Positions 7,023 to 14,515 are shown, numbered from the stretch's first letter. The stretch: 14,515 nucleotides of DNA from Candidatus Kapaibacterium sp. (GCA_938038165.1 CALHRB010000081.1:1-14515); one strand, 5' to 3'. Made by a program: numbers and translations. Notes: generated from the sequence alone by a model not told the origin.

Positions 7023-7551
7023 CTACATATTACCAGTAACAACTTTAATCATTTCTTTTATTTTCGATATTGAAGTTGTGACTATTTTCCTGGCTATGTA
7101 TGTCATTTATTTATACTTTACTGACGTCAGAATCATAAAAAGAATAAAAAGTAAATTCCTAATCCTTTTTTTTATCGTTTTGCTATTCTTTTATCCTTTG
7201 ACTGGTAGTAAGGGCGAAATAGCTCTGCCTCTCGGATTTACTTATGATTTATCATTGCTTTATTCTTCAATCAAAATGTGCCTTAGAGCCTTGCTTCTAA
7301 TGTTGTTCTTCAATCAGCTGATTTTAAACGTAGAAAGTTTAAACTTAAAGAAAATCGGTAATATGATTGGTTTCAATAATTATGATGAAATTTTGAAAAT
7401 TTCAGAAGAACTACTCCCCACTGTTAAAAATAAAATATCAATTTTAATTGAAGAAATAAAAAATGGAATGATTAATCTTAAATCCCCAACAAATTTAATA
7501 GCAAATTTTCTGGCAAATTTATTAAAAACAAATGATATTAATAACAAATAA
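7009..7551 (+). CDS. Small membrane protein, possible EcfT/CbiQ-type transmembrane component
   Basis: This protein has 180 residues: about four membrane helices in the first ~108, then a cytoplasmic helical tail (about 115-180). Layout and the segment KMCLRALLLMLFFNQLIL recall the T component of ECF transporters, whose cytoplasmic helices couple to the ATPase. The Ala-Arg-Gly-type coupling motifs of EcfT are not visible, and the protein is shorter than the usual ~250 residues, so it is divergent or another family. It begins inside the preceding gene (14-bp overlap), implying a shared complex. No EcfA-type ABC ATPase is in the window; one could be supplied from elsewhere. Confidence 0.42.
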   Translation: MKYINYILPVTTLIISFIFDIEVVTIFLAMYVIYLYFTDVRIIKRIKSKFLILFFIVLLFFYPLTGSKGEIALPLGFTYDLSLLYSSIKMCLRALLLMLFFNQLILNVESLNLKKIGNMIGFNNYDEILKISEELLPTVKNKISILIEEIKNGMINLKSPTNLIANFLANLLKTNDINNK

Positions 7552-7567
7552 AAAAAGGAATAAATCT

Positions 7568-9499
7568 ATGAAAAATATCTTACTATCTTTGCTGTTTTTT
7601 TGCTTATTCACCCTTGCAAAAAGTGAATCCAAAGATTCCATCAAGATTTATTATACAGGAGAAATCATTGTATTATCGAAAGATAACCAATTAGAAAGAT
7701 CATCCAGAAATGAAGAATTTTTAATAAATCCATTAACATCGCAACGTTTCGTTACACTCGATAATCCATTTAATTCCATTCAAGGTTTGAGAACACGAAA
7801 GAATTCCAAAAATGAATCTGTGATAATTATGCGAGGTTATGACCAGCGGCAGATTGGTCTTTTCTTTGATGGCGTTCCTATAACAAATCAATTCGACGGA
7901 ATGATAGATTTATCAAATTTTTCGATAAGTTCCGTTTCTAAAATTACTTCATCGAAAGGACTCCCTTCGGTTATGTATGGGGCAAATAATTTAGGTGGCT
8001 CAATCAATATTATAACCGATAATGTTTTTTCCGAAAATTCAGGTCTTGCTAATATACAGATAGGAAATAATTTGCAATCATATTCAGCAAAAATTTCACA
8101 GAATTTAGATGCTTTCTTTTTAACTGCTTCATATTCAAACACTTTCACTGATAACTTCAGAACATCTTCTTCATTTCCGGGTGAAAACAACAAAATCGTT
8201 AATAGTAGTTTTAATAATAAAAATGGGTTTTTCAAAATTGCATACATAATCAACGAATCTTCAATCTATTCTCTCTCTTTTTTAACAATAAACAATAGTA
8301 AGGACATACCCAGAAACATAGAAACCACAAGACCAAGATTCTGGAAAATGCCCAAATATAATACTTACATATTAAATCTGACATATAATACTAAATTTAA
8401 TGATTTTCTTTCTCTGCGTGGGAATTTCTTTTTCAATAAAGGAGATAATGTTCTTAATTCATATGACGATTCCACTTATTCAACCCAAAAAACAAGGAAT
8501 GCATTTGTTTCAACTCAAAAAGATTCAAAATTTGGTGGATTTTTATTCACCGAGATTAACTCTGGCTTCCTTGATTTAACTAAATTAACAATAAGCATTT
8601 CGCAGGAAAAGCACGACGAACAGGGCAATACTGGTGCCGAATGGAAATCCTTCGAATCAAGAATTTCGACATTTGGCATTGAGCAGAATTTTTCAACAGG
8701 TCATTTTGGAGCAATTTTAGGCTCAAGCTATGATATTCTTCTACCGATTTATGCAAATGGTAATAGCCTTAGAAAAAACGAAACGTCTTTGAATTTTCAT
8801 TTTGGCGTTAATTTCAGGCTGGAAAATTTTAGAATTTTTTCGAATTATTCTAAAAAGAACAGATTTCCAACATTAAAAGAATTCTATGCCGAAATTCTTG
8901 GCGCCGTTGTGGCAAATCCAGATTTATCATCTGAAACCGGAGAAAACACCGAACTCGGAATTAATTATGAGATTTCTGAAAGCATAAGAATTTCTTCCAG
9001 TCTCTTTTATAATAAAGTCAAAAATTTAATTGATGTAGCTTTTTTGCCTGATAACAAAAGGCAGTTCGTTAATATCGGCAAAGCTCAATTTTATGGATTT
9101 GAAGCTTCAGTTAATTACAATTATCTTCAGTATAATGCACTTTTAGCCTTTAATTACCTTAAGTCAGAAAATATATCCGACAATGCAACAAGTTCAATCA
9201 TTACGTTAAGACCTGAAATTTCGCTACAAGCAAGAATCTCTGCCGTTTATCAATTTGGATTGAACTTTGAATTGGAATATTTGTTATACAAAAAACAATA
9301 TGCATATAATTCCGACAAAAAAACATATTTCGAAATGCCTGATTATGGTTTGATGAATTTATTTATACAATATAGCATAATCAAAAACATTAGCATTTAT
9401 TCATCCCTCAACAATATTTTTGATGTTTATTATATCTCTGATTGGGGATATCCCCAGCAAGGATTTAATTTTAGTTTTGGACTAAAGTTAATATATTGA
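7568..9499 (+). CDS. TonB-dependent outer-membrane receptor
   Basis: This is an outer-membrane gated channel for active uptake of a scarce ligand. The ATG at 7568 is preferred over one at 7532. It has AAGGAA at 7555-7560 and begins a Sec signal (MKNILLSLLFFCLFTLAKS), whereas the upstream start would put charged residues in front and overlap the previous gene. Mature protein is about 625 residues. A possible TonB box (EIIVLS) is followed by a plug domain (about 30-150) with IIMRGYDQRQIGLFFDGVPI and the YGANNLGGSINIIT end. Barrel strands rich in alternating aromatics fill the rest, ending in a C-terminal Tyr. There is no SusD partner, which argues against glycan uptake. Position among a transporter and mobA suggests a metal or cofactor ligand. 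Confidence 0.9.
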   Translation: MKNILLSLLFFCLFTLAKSESKDSIKIYYTGEIIVLSKDNQLERSSRNEEFLINPLTSQRFVTLDNPFNSIQGLRTRKNSKNESVIIMRGYDQRQIGLFFDGVPITNQFDGMIDLSNFSISSVSKITSSKGLPSVMYGANNLGGSINIITDNVFSENSGLANIQIGNNLQSYSAKISQNLDAFFLTASYSNTFTDNFRTSSSFPGENNKIVNSSFNNKNGFFKIAYIINESSIYSLSFLTINNSKDIPRNIETTRPRFWKMPKYNTYILNLTYNTKFNDFLSLRGNFFFNKGDNVLNSYDDSTYSTQKTRNAFVSTQKDSKFGGFLFTEINSGFLDLTKLTISISQEKHDEQGNTGAEWKSFESRISTFGIEQNFSTGHFGAILGSSYDILLPIYANGNSLRKNETSLNFHFGVNFRLENFRIFSNYSKKNRFPTLKEFYAEILGAVVANPDLSSETGENTELGINYEISESIRISSSLFYNKVKNLIDVAFLPDNKRQFVNIGKAQFYGFEASVNYNYLQYNALLAFNYLKSENISDNATSSIITLRPEISLQARISAVYQFGLNFELEYLLYKKQYAYNSDKKTYFEMPDYGLMNLFIQYSIIKNISIYSSLNNIFDVYYISDWGYPQQGFNFSFGLKLIY

Positions 9500-10044
9500 T
9501 GAAAACTATTCTAATAACCGGAAGCAGAAGTTCCGGAAAAACATTCCTTTTAAATCAAATTGTTGAGCATTTAAAAGAACATAACATTACTTATGACGGG
9601 TTTATCTCTCTTCCTGTTAATGAAAAAGGTGTTAAAATTGGTTTTGATTCTTTGAGACTGGCTGATGGCAAGGTAAGTATTCTTTGTCGAAAAGATTTTA
9701 TTTCACCGATTTCAACCGCTTATTATTCATTTAACACTGAACCTTTTACAAAGACAGAAGAGATCATAAATAATTTGACCTCCAAATCAGTTAGTATATT
9801 TATAATTGATGAAATTGGAATTCTCGAAATGCGTGATCAGGGATGGGCAGATCTACTCGCTAAATCATTAATCATATTTAATGGCATGCTAATCATTACA
9901 ATTAGAAAAAATTTAACTCAACAATTGATAGAAAAATTTAACTTACATCCGGAATTAATAATTGATTTGGATGATATTAGTTTAGATGTTGGAAAAGCTT
10001 TAATTTTGGGAATGATATTAAAGAAACAAATCCAAAATGATTAA
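9499..10044 (+). CDS. THEP1-type P-loop nucleoside triphosphatase
   Basis: This is a small NTP hydrolase of the THEP1 (DUF265) family, 181 residues. Walker A is GSRSSGKT at 8-15, and Walker B lies in IFIIDEIGILEM (about residue 100), matching the family's DEIG signature. The ATG at 9499 overlaps the receptor stop (TGATG); the in-frame TTG at 9496 is less likely. It overlaps mobA by 8 bp. It lacks the histidine-rich segment expected of MobB, yet sits where MobB often does next to MobA, so a MobB-like GTP-handling role is possible. Supplying energy to the ATPase-less ECF-like proteins upstream is a more remote idea. Confidence 0.8.
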   Translation: MKTILITGSRSSGKTFLLNQIVEHLKEHNITYDGFISLPVNEKGVKIGFDSLRLADGKVSILCRKDFISPISTAYYSFNTEPFTKTEEIINNLTSKSVSIFIIDEIGILEMRDQGWADLLAKSLIIFNGMLIITIRKNLTQQLIEKFNLHPELIIDLDDISLDVGKALILGMILKKQIQND

Positions 10045-10681
10045 ACATAATAACATCACAGGCATAATTTTATCTGGCGGAAAAAGCACCAGAATGGGGC
10101 AGGATAAATCGCTTATAGTAGTAGATGGTGTAACCTTTATTGAAAGAACCGTTAATTTAATGAAAAATCTTTTCGATACTATCTTAATAATCACGAATGA
10201 ACTTAAGTTATATGAATTTTTGAATATTGGATTATACGAAGATATTTATAAAGATGTCGGACCTATAGCAGGAATTCATTCGGGCTTATTCTATAGTCAA
10301 ACGGAAAAAAATTTTTTCCTGTCTTGTGATTTACCGCTGATGAATCGTGATTTTATTCAGAGCATAATAGAATATCAAACTGATTCTTTAATTGTTCTTC
10401 CCAAAGCTGATGGATTCATTCAAAGCCTTTGCGGAATTTACTCAAAGTCATTAATAAATATTATTGAAGAAATCATTAATTCTGATTCATCCTCCGATAT
10501 AAATCATTCAGTTCAAAATAAAAAGAAATTTAATTTAAAATCTCTAATTAATTCCGTTCCAACAGAAATAATAGATAATATCGAAGAACTCAAAGGTTAT
10601 CATTCAAATATTTTTTTTAATATGAACAATCAAGAAGATTATCAAAAAATAAAAAGGATTATCAGGTTTAATACAATGTGA
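10037..10681 (+). CDS. mobA: Molybdenum cofactor guanylyltransferase MobA
   Basis: This enzyme transfers GMP from GTP to molybdenum-bound molybdopterin, giving the guanine dinucleotide cofactor used by DMSO-reductase-family enzymes such as the one encoded upstream. It has 214 residues, close to family size. The nucleotide-binding motif LSGGKSTRMGQDKS is at about 12-25, DVGPIAGIHSGL at about 74-85 and the metal-binding SCDLPL at about 95-100. It is cytoplasmic with no signal. Last gene of the leader-controlled operon, it starts inside the NTPase gene. The middle (about 145-175) is variable and Asn/Ser-rich. Confidence 0.92.
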   Translation: MIKHNNITGIILSGGKSTRMGQDKSLIVVDGVTFIERTVNLMKNLFDTILIITNELKLYEFLNIGLYEDIYKDVGPIAGIHSGLFYSQTEKNFFLSCDLPLMNRDFIQSIIEYQTDSLIVLPKADGFIQSLCGIYSKSLINIIEEIINSDSSSDINHSVQNKKKFNLKSLINSVPTEIIDNIEELKGYHSNIFFNMNNQEDYQKIKRIIRFNTM

Positions 10682-10741
10682 TTTATTTAATATTAATATT
10701 TTCTTTAATTTGCTTTTTTGACAAAAATCTTTTTTCATTAA

Positions 10742-11365
10742 ATGCTCACTCTTTTTCTCGTATGTCTTATTATAGGTGGAGGGTTGCTTGCATTTTCTCT
10801 TTTGAGTAGCACACACGATGATACCACAATTGACCATTCCGGCGAGTTGCAAATTAATCATGATTTAGATTTTAACGTCGATGCTTCGACTGGCGAACAT
10901 TTTTCCTCCGAACATATAAGCCATATTGACACACATAATTTAGAAACAATAGAAACCGTTAAATTTCTTAGCTTGCGAAACTTCATCTATTTTTTAACCT
11001 TTTTTGGTCTCACAGGCACATTGATGACACTCTTTGATATCAATTCTATTATATCTTTTATTAGCTCGTTCGGCATAGGAATCCTATCCTACATTTTTGG
11101 GTATAAATTGATGAAATACTTCAAGTCAAGCGAAAGCGGAGAAATCGTTAATATATATAATTTGATCGGCAGAACCGGCAAGGTTGAAATTGATATTGTC
11201 GGAGGAAACAAAGGAAAGATACTGGTCAATGTCGGAGGCAGACTTATTGAGCTGATTGCTATGACATCAGAGACGAACAGAGATGAATCTTTGAAGTCGG
11301 GCGAAGAAGTTCTGATCACAGACATACAGCAGAATATAGCTATTGTAGAAAAAATAGATTTTTAA
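10742..11365 (+). CDS. NfeD-like membrane protein with C-terminal OB-fold domain
   Basis: This protein of 207 residues is paired with the downstream flotillin. A first membrane helix (about 1-22) is followed by a polar, His- and Asp-rich loop (about 23-75; seven His at 25, 32, 40, 53, 58, 61 and 65), two more helices (about 82-130) and a beta-rich C-terminal domain (about 135-207; GRTGKVEIDI, KILVNVGGRLIEL, GEEVLITDI) typical of NfeD OB folds. NfeD/YuaF-type proteins are commonly encoded next to flotillins and act with them in membrane domains. Spacing to the flotillin is 17 bp. The 60-bp gap before it is very AT-rich and shows no clear promoter or ribosome site. Confidence 0.8.
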   Translation: MLTLFLVCLIIGGGLLAFSLLSSTHDDTTIDHSGELQINHDLDFNVDASTGEHFSSEHISHIDTHNLETIETVKFLSLRNFIYFLTFFGLTGTLMTLFDINSIISFISSFGIGILSYIFGYKLMKYFKSSESGEIVNIYNLIGRTGKVEIDIVGGNKGKILVNVGGRLIELIAMTSETNRDESLKSGEEVLITDIQQNIAIVEKIDF

Positions 11366-11382
11366 TAATCAGGAGTTAATAT

Positions 11383-12987
11383 ATGGAATCACTCATATTA
11401 ATTGTCGCTGTTGTAGCCGTTGTAGCAGTAATCGTAATCTTCAGTGCCATAAGCAAGTTATTACTCATAGCTCAGCCTAACGAGGTAATCGTCCTTTCCG
11501 GACGCAAAAGAAGATTGCCAAGCGGTGAAGTGGTTGGATATAGGGTTATTTCGGGTGGTCGAGCCATAAAATTGCCTTTGATTGAAAAGGCATCAAGAAT
11601 TTCACTCGAAACAATACCTATTGAACTTCAGATAAAAAATGCTTATTCCAAAGGAGGAATTCCCCTTATTGTTAATGCTATCGCCAATATCAAGATAGAT
11701 TCTTCCGAACCTGCTTTTGGGAATGCCGTTGAAAGGTTCCTGACTATGTCTATGGAACATATCCACAAAATAGCCAAGGATACGTTAGAAGGTAACTTAA
11801 GAGGTGTTTTGGCAACATTAACACCTGAGGAAGTGAACGAAGACAGGTTGAAATTTGCCCAAAGCCTTATCGAAGAAGCCCATAATGATATTCAACAACT
11901 GGGTTTGAAGCTTGATACATTAAAAATAACAAATATTTCCGATGAAGCTGGCTATTTGGATTCAATCGGACGACAGAAGACAGCCGATGTTATCTCGAGA
12001 GCAAGAAAAGCAGAAGCCGACAAAAAAGCCGAAGCCGAAGAAGCAGAAGCCTTGGCTCTGGAAAAAGCCGAAAAGGCAAAAGCCCGAGCTAAACAGGAAA
12101 TCGAAACCGCTCAAATACTTTCTGACCAGAATATTATGATAGCCAGTGCAAACAAAAGAGCTGAAACCGAGGCTGCCGATGCACTTTCGCTCGAAAAAGC
12201 AGAAAAGGCTAAAGCCCGAGCCAAACAAGAAATCGAAACCGCTCAAATACTTGCACAGCAACAGATTGCTATAGCTAATTCTATGAGAGAAGCTGAAGTT
12301 AATGCTGCTAATGCTGAAGCTTTGGAACGCTCCGAAAAGGCTAAAGCCCGAGCCAAACAAGAAATCGAAACCGCTCAGATTCTGGCTGAGCAAAATGTTC
12401 AAATTTTCAACGCTAAAGCACAAACCCAAGTGGAAACCGAACGCAACATTCTTAGGATTAAAAAGGCTGAATTAGAAAAAGAAGCTGTAATCAAAGAAAA
12501 AGAAGCTGTAATTGCTGGCGAAAAAGCAAAAGTTGTTTTTGAACAAGAGGTGCAACAAGAACGTGTTGAATTGCAACGAAGACAATTGCTTGCTGATGTT
12601 ATCGAACCTGCAAAAGCAAAAAAAGAAGCTATGGAACTCGAAGCTCGAGGCTCTGCTGCTTCAATTATCGCTAATGGAGAAGCTCAAATCCAAATCCTTA
12701 GACAAATGATGGATGTTTATCTTAATTCAAACGGAGAAGGAGAGAAAGTTTTTGTTTTGAGTAATTTGCCAAAGATTATCGAACAAATAACAAGCACCGT
12801 AAAGAGCTTGCAAATTGACAGATTAAGCATTATTGACACTGGCTCAGGCAACAGCAAAGGCGGTGTTGATAATTTAATTAGCCAAGTTCCGGGAGCCGTA
12901 TTTTCAATCGGTGAAATAATTGAAAATGCCACTGGAATTAATATTTTCGACCAATTCAAGAAAAAGAAAGAAGACAAGAAAGACTAA
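11383..12987 (+). CDS. floT: Flotillin-like SPFH domain membrane scaffold protein
   Basis: This membrane-associated scaffold oligomerises and organises membrane microdomains. It has 534 residues: an N-terminal hydrophobic anchor (about 3-27), an SPFH domain (about 30-200; NEVIVLSGRKRRLPSGE and the helix ending in LDTLKITNISDEAGYLDSIG), and a long Ala/Glu/Lys coiled coil (about 200-430) holding three near-identical 44-residue repeats. A mixed C-terminal region with TSTVKSLQIDRLSIIDTGSG then leads to a highly charged Lys/Asp tail. AGGAG at 11371-11375 gives a strong ribosome site. It pairs with the NfeD-like gene upstream, as in yuaF-floT operons. It is the last plus-strand gene and converges on the DUF58 gene with only 20 bp between stops and no clear terminator. 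Confidence 0.93.
   Translation: MESLILIVAVVAVVAVIVIFSAISKLLLIAQPNEVIVLSGRKRRLPSGEVVGYRVISGGRAIKLPLIEKASRISLETIPIELQIKNAYSKGGIPLIVNAIANIKIDSSEPAFGNAVERFLTMSMEHIHKIAKDTLEGNLRGVLATLTPEEVNEDRLKFAQSLIEEAHNDIQQLGLKLDTLKITNISDEAGYLDSIGRQKTADVISRARKAEADKKAEAEEAEALALEKAEKAKARAKQEIETAQILSDQNIMIASANKRAETEAADALSLEKAEKAKARAKQEIETAQILAQQQIAIANSMREAEVNAANAEALERSEKAKARAKQEIETAQILAEQNVQIFNAKAQTQVETERNILRIKKAELEKEAVIKEKEAVIAGEKAKVVFEQEVQQERVELQRRQLLADVIEPAKAKKEAMELEARGSAASIIANGEAQIQILRQMMDVYLNSNGEGEKVFVLSNLPKIIEQITSTVKSLQIDRLSIIDTGSGNSKGGVDNLISQVPGAVFSIGEIIENATGINIFDQFKKKKEDKKD
12061..12456 (+). repeat. Three tandem 132-bp (44-residue) repeats in the flotillin coiled coil
   Basis: Units begin at 12061, 12193 and 12325 (residues 227, 271 and 315). 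Each carries EKAKARAKQEIETAQIL unchanged, followed by a more variable 24 residues. A 44-base block is identical between unit 2 (12202-12245) and unit 3 (12334-12377), including silent positions; unit 1 differs from it at three bases. This suggests recent duplication or ongoing gene conversion. 44 is four 11-residue turns, which fits hendecad packing better than heptads. Confidence 0.9.
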
Positions 12988-13007
12988 TCTGCAATTTTTA
13001 AAAACAT

Positions 13008-13901
13008 TTACATTCTGTTTCTTTTGGTTAGGTATTCCCTCAGAGCTTTGTCAAAAGGCTCTGAGGTGTTTATCAGCTGATATTCAATATTATGATTATG
13101 ACATTCAGTTTCAATGAAGGAAATAAATTCCTTGACAGCCATTGAATATGTTTTTTGAATCTGATAGGGCTGAGTAATCATTTCTTCCCCTGTTTCAAGG
13201 TCTTTAAAAGTTGCACCGCTACCAAACTTAAAATCTATCTCGCGGGGATCAAGCACTTGAAAGGCAATAACTTCGTGATTCTTATGCCTGAAATGCTTTA
13301 AAGCATTGAGAACTGACTGAGGTTCATCAAAAAAATCACTGAAAATTACTACTAAACCTCTCCTTTTGATTCTCTCGGCTAATTCGTCCAATGCTTTTGA
13401 TGTTCCAGTTTCATTAGCCGGTTTTGTAGCTACAAGAGCTTTCAAAATTTCATATATATATGATGGTTTGGAGCGAGGTGGCAGATATGTATGAACTTTC
13501 GTGTCGTAAAGAGCTAATCCAATTGCATCCCGTTGCTTTATCAGCATATAGGAAATTGCAGCAGCCAGATAAGTTGAATACTCAAATTTTGAGATTTGTC
13601 CTTTTGATGCAAAGTTCATCGAAGCACTTGAATCCACAGAAAGTATGCTTCTTAAATTTGTTTCCTCCTCGAACTGCTTAACAAAAAATTTTTCGGTCCT
13701 GCCAAAAACTTTCCAGTCAATATGGCGAAATTCGTCGCCTGGTCTGTATTGTCTGTGCTCGGCAAATTCTACGCTGAAACCGTGATAAGGTGAGCGGTGT
13801 AATCCTGTAATGAAACCCTCAACAACAAGCCTTGCTTTCAATTCGATGTTTTCGAGCTGAGCTATTATCTGTGGTTCGAGATATTTTCTATAATCCTGCA
13901 A
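13008..13901 (-). CDS. DUF58 family protein with VWA-like metal-binding motif
   Basis: This conserved DUF58 protein has 297 residues and probably acts in the cytoplasm. The N-terminal half carries the family signature: LVVEGFITGLHRSPYHGFS (about 25-43), AEHRQYRPGDEFRHIDWKV (about 47-65) and FFVKQFEEETN (about 72-82). A MIDAS-like DSSAS follows at 90-94, as in von Willebrand A folds. Members often work with MoxR AAA+ ATPases in envelope stress or metal-loading roles; none is seen here. The best start is a TTG (13899-13901) because the family's YRKYLEP opening lies just after it. It has no clear Shine-Dalgarno and sits 14 bp after the CBS gene stop, so coupled translation is likely. Confidence 0.87.
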   Translation of the reverse strand: MQDYRKYLEPQIIAQLENIELKARLVVEGFITGLHRSPYHGFSVEFAEHRQYRPGDEFRHIDWKVFGRTEKFFVKQFEEETNLRSILSVDSSASMNFASKGQISKFEYSTYLAAAISYMLIKQRDAIGLALYDTKVHTYLPPRSKPSYIYEILKALVATKPANETGTSKALDELAERIKRRGLVVIFSDFFDEPQSVLNALKHFRHKNHEVIAFQVLDPREIDFKFGSGATFKDLETGEEMITQPYQIQKTYSMAVKEFISFIETECHNHNIEYQLINTSEPFDKALREYLTKRNRM

Positions 13902-13915
13902 TATTATAATTAAAA

Positions 13916-14353
13916 TTATCTTACATTTCCGCTGATATAATCCATCAGGTATTTATTTTCGTACATTTTGTCGGATAATTGTGCCTTGACGACATCGCCA
14001 ATAGATATTAACCCGACTAAAATTTTGTTATTAAGTACAGGCAGGTGGCGAATCCGGTTCTCGGTCATAATTTTTTGAACATAATCTATCTCGTCATCTG
14101 GTTCTGCTATGAGCAACTTGCTTGTCATATATTCTTTTACTTTGTTATCCAGAAAAGAATCAGGATTACTGCTGCATGCCCTTAATATGTCACGCTCGCT
14201 AATTATACCGTCAATTTTCCCCTCGTTAGTTAAAACAATCAATACGCCAATATTATTTCTTGTTAGAATCTCTACTGCTTCCCTGAGTTTTTTATCATCG
14301 CCTATGGTAAACACTTCGGGACCCTTGTTTTTGAGTATGTCACGAACCTTCAT
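13916..14353 (-). CDS. Twin CBS-domain protein
   Basis: This small cytoplasmic regulatory protein of 145 residues consists almost wholly of two CBS repeats (about 8-62 and 72-130). Visible pieces are NNIGVLIVLTNEGKIDGIISERDIL in the first and NRIRHLPVLNNKILVGLISIGDVV in the second, both with the usual G-x-I-S-x-x-D pattern. CBS pairs bind adenine nucleotides and signal energy state. No effector domain is attached, so it probably acts on a partner. GGAGG at 14358-14362 (minus strand) lies four bases before the ATG. It is followed by the DUF58 gene and preceded by the partial gene at the edge, likely in one operon. Confidence 0.92.
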   Translation of the reverse strand: MKVRDILKNKGPEVFTIGDDKKLREAVEILTRNNIGVLIVLTNEGKIDGIISERDILRACSSNPDSFLDNKVKEYMTSKLLIAEPDDEIDYVQKIMTENRIRHLPVLNNKILVGLISIGDVVKAQLSDKMYENKYLMDYISGNVR

Positions 14354-14378
14354 ATAACCTCCGAAAAATTAAAGAAAA

Positions 14379-14515
14379 TTAATATTTCAGCAAACGTTTG
14401 AATCCCTTTTGCCTTGTGATTTTCAGTAAAAGATTTAACAGGAAAGTTTGTGGTATAGATTTTTGATACACCTTACTTTTACCCAGAGAATTGATCCAAA
14501 TCAGGAATTCAAAAA
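14379..14515 (-). CDS. C-terminal end of an unidentified protein (5' part outside window)
   Basis: Reading the minus strand from the right edge, one frame stays open for 44 codons and ends at TAA (14379-14381). The end reads LLLKITRQKGFKRLLKY, strongly basic with hydrophobic residues. The stop lies 16 bp before the GGAGG of the CBS gene, a typical operon spacing. The other two minus-strand frames stop within the first few codons. No family can be named from this tail; the reality of the gene is inferred from the open frame and spacing. Confidence 0.5.
   Translation of the reverse strand, partial: FEFLIWINSLGKSKVYQKSIPQTFLLNLLLKITRQKGFKRLLKY

Noticed and set aside
7532..7567. Earlier in-frame ATG at 7532 as the start of the TonB receptor
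   Set aside because: It would place a charged stretch before the signal peptide, overlap the upstream gene and lack a ribosome site; ATG 7568 has AAGGAA at good distance.
11962..12429. Long minus-strand open frame (155 codons) opposite the flotillin coiled coil
   Set aside because: It mirrors the Ala/Glu/Lys-rich repeats and shows Phe/Ser/Gly low complexity; a shadow of the real gene.
12988..13007. TTTTTAAAAA in the gap between flotillin and DUF58 as a terminator
   Set aside because: It is a short A/T palindrome with no stable stem.
13038..13066. Perfect 9-bp inverted repeat (CCTCAGAGC / GCTCTGAGG) near the flotillin/DUF58 convergence, considered as a bidirectional terminator
   Set aside because: It lies inside the DUF58 coding region and has no T-run on either strand; its bases encode ordinary C-terminal residues (SEPFDKALREYL). 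It might slow read-through but cannot be called a terminator.
1..14515. CRISPR arrays, tRNA/rRNA genes, insertion sequences or prophage parts
   Set aside because: No spaced repeat array, no tRNA-like cloverleaf or rRNA segment, and no transposase, integrase or terminal repeats were seen on either strand.

Overview
The window is AT-rich, densely packed bacterial DNA. A type IX secretion (T9SS) C-terminal sorting domain and a TonB-dependent receptor point to the Bacteroidota / FCB superphylum, for example Ignavibacteria- or Kapabacteria-like lineages. That placement is inferred from protein content; there is no rRNA or other phylogenetic marker.

Layout. (1) Positions 2-1659 hold the end of a sensor histidine kinase and an overlapping NtrC-family sigma-54 response regulator. 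(2) A 224-bp intergenic region carries a plausible -24/-12 (sigma-54) promoter and leads into a three-gene respiratory operon (1884-6215): a Tat-exported ArrA-type molybdoenzyme, its four-cluster ferredoxin subunit and a TorD-type chaperone. The catalytic subunit ends in a T9SS sorting domain, so it may finish on the outer surface of the cell. (3) Four bases after the chaperone stop begins a folded RNA leader, a candidate Moco-family riboswitch, followed by an intrinsic terminator. The first arm of the RNA can pair with the terminator's 5' strand, so the two structures can exclude each other. (4) Behind this gate lie five tightly coupled genes (6411-10681): an ECF S-component-like membrane protein, a small EcfT-like membrane protein, a TonB-dependent receptor, a THEP1-type P-loop NTPase and MobA. 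This looks like an envelope-spanning uptake route joined to Moco maturation. (5) Positions 10742-12987 encode an NfeD-like protein and a flotillin with three 44-residue coiled-coil repeats. (6) On the minus strand, converging on the flotillin, lie a DUF58 protein, a twin-CBS protein and the C-terminal end of an unidentified gene at the right edge.

How it fits together: a two-component system probably switches on a respiratory molybdoenzyme, most likely an arsenate reductase. A cofactor-sensing RNA then decides whether transcription continues into genes that supply molybdenum or its cofactor. The two most unusual points are the Tat signal plus T9SS domain on one respiratory molybdoenzyme, and the riboswitch-gated TonB/ECF/NTPase/MobA cluster. 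All identifications were made by reading motifs; no database search was run.
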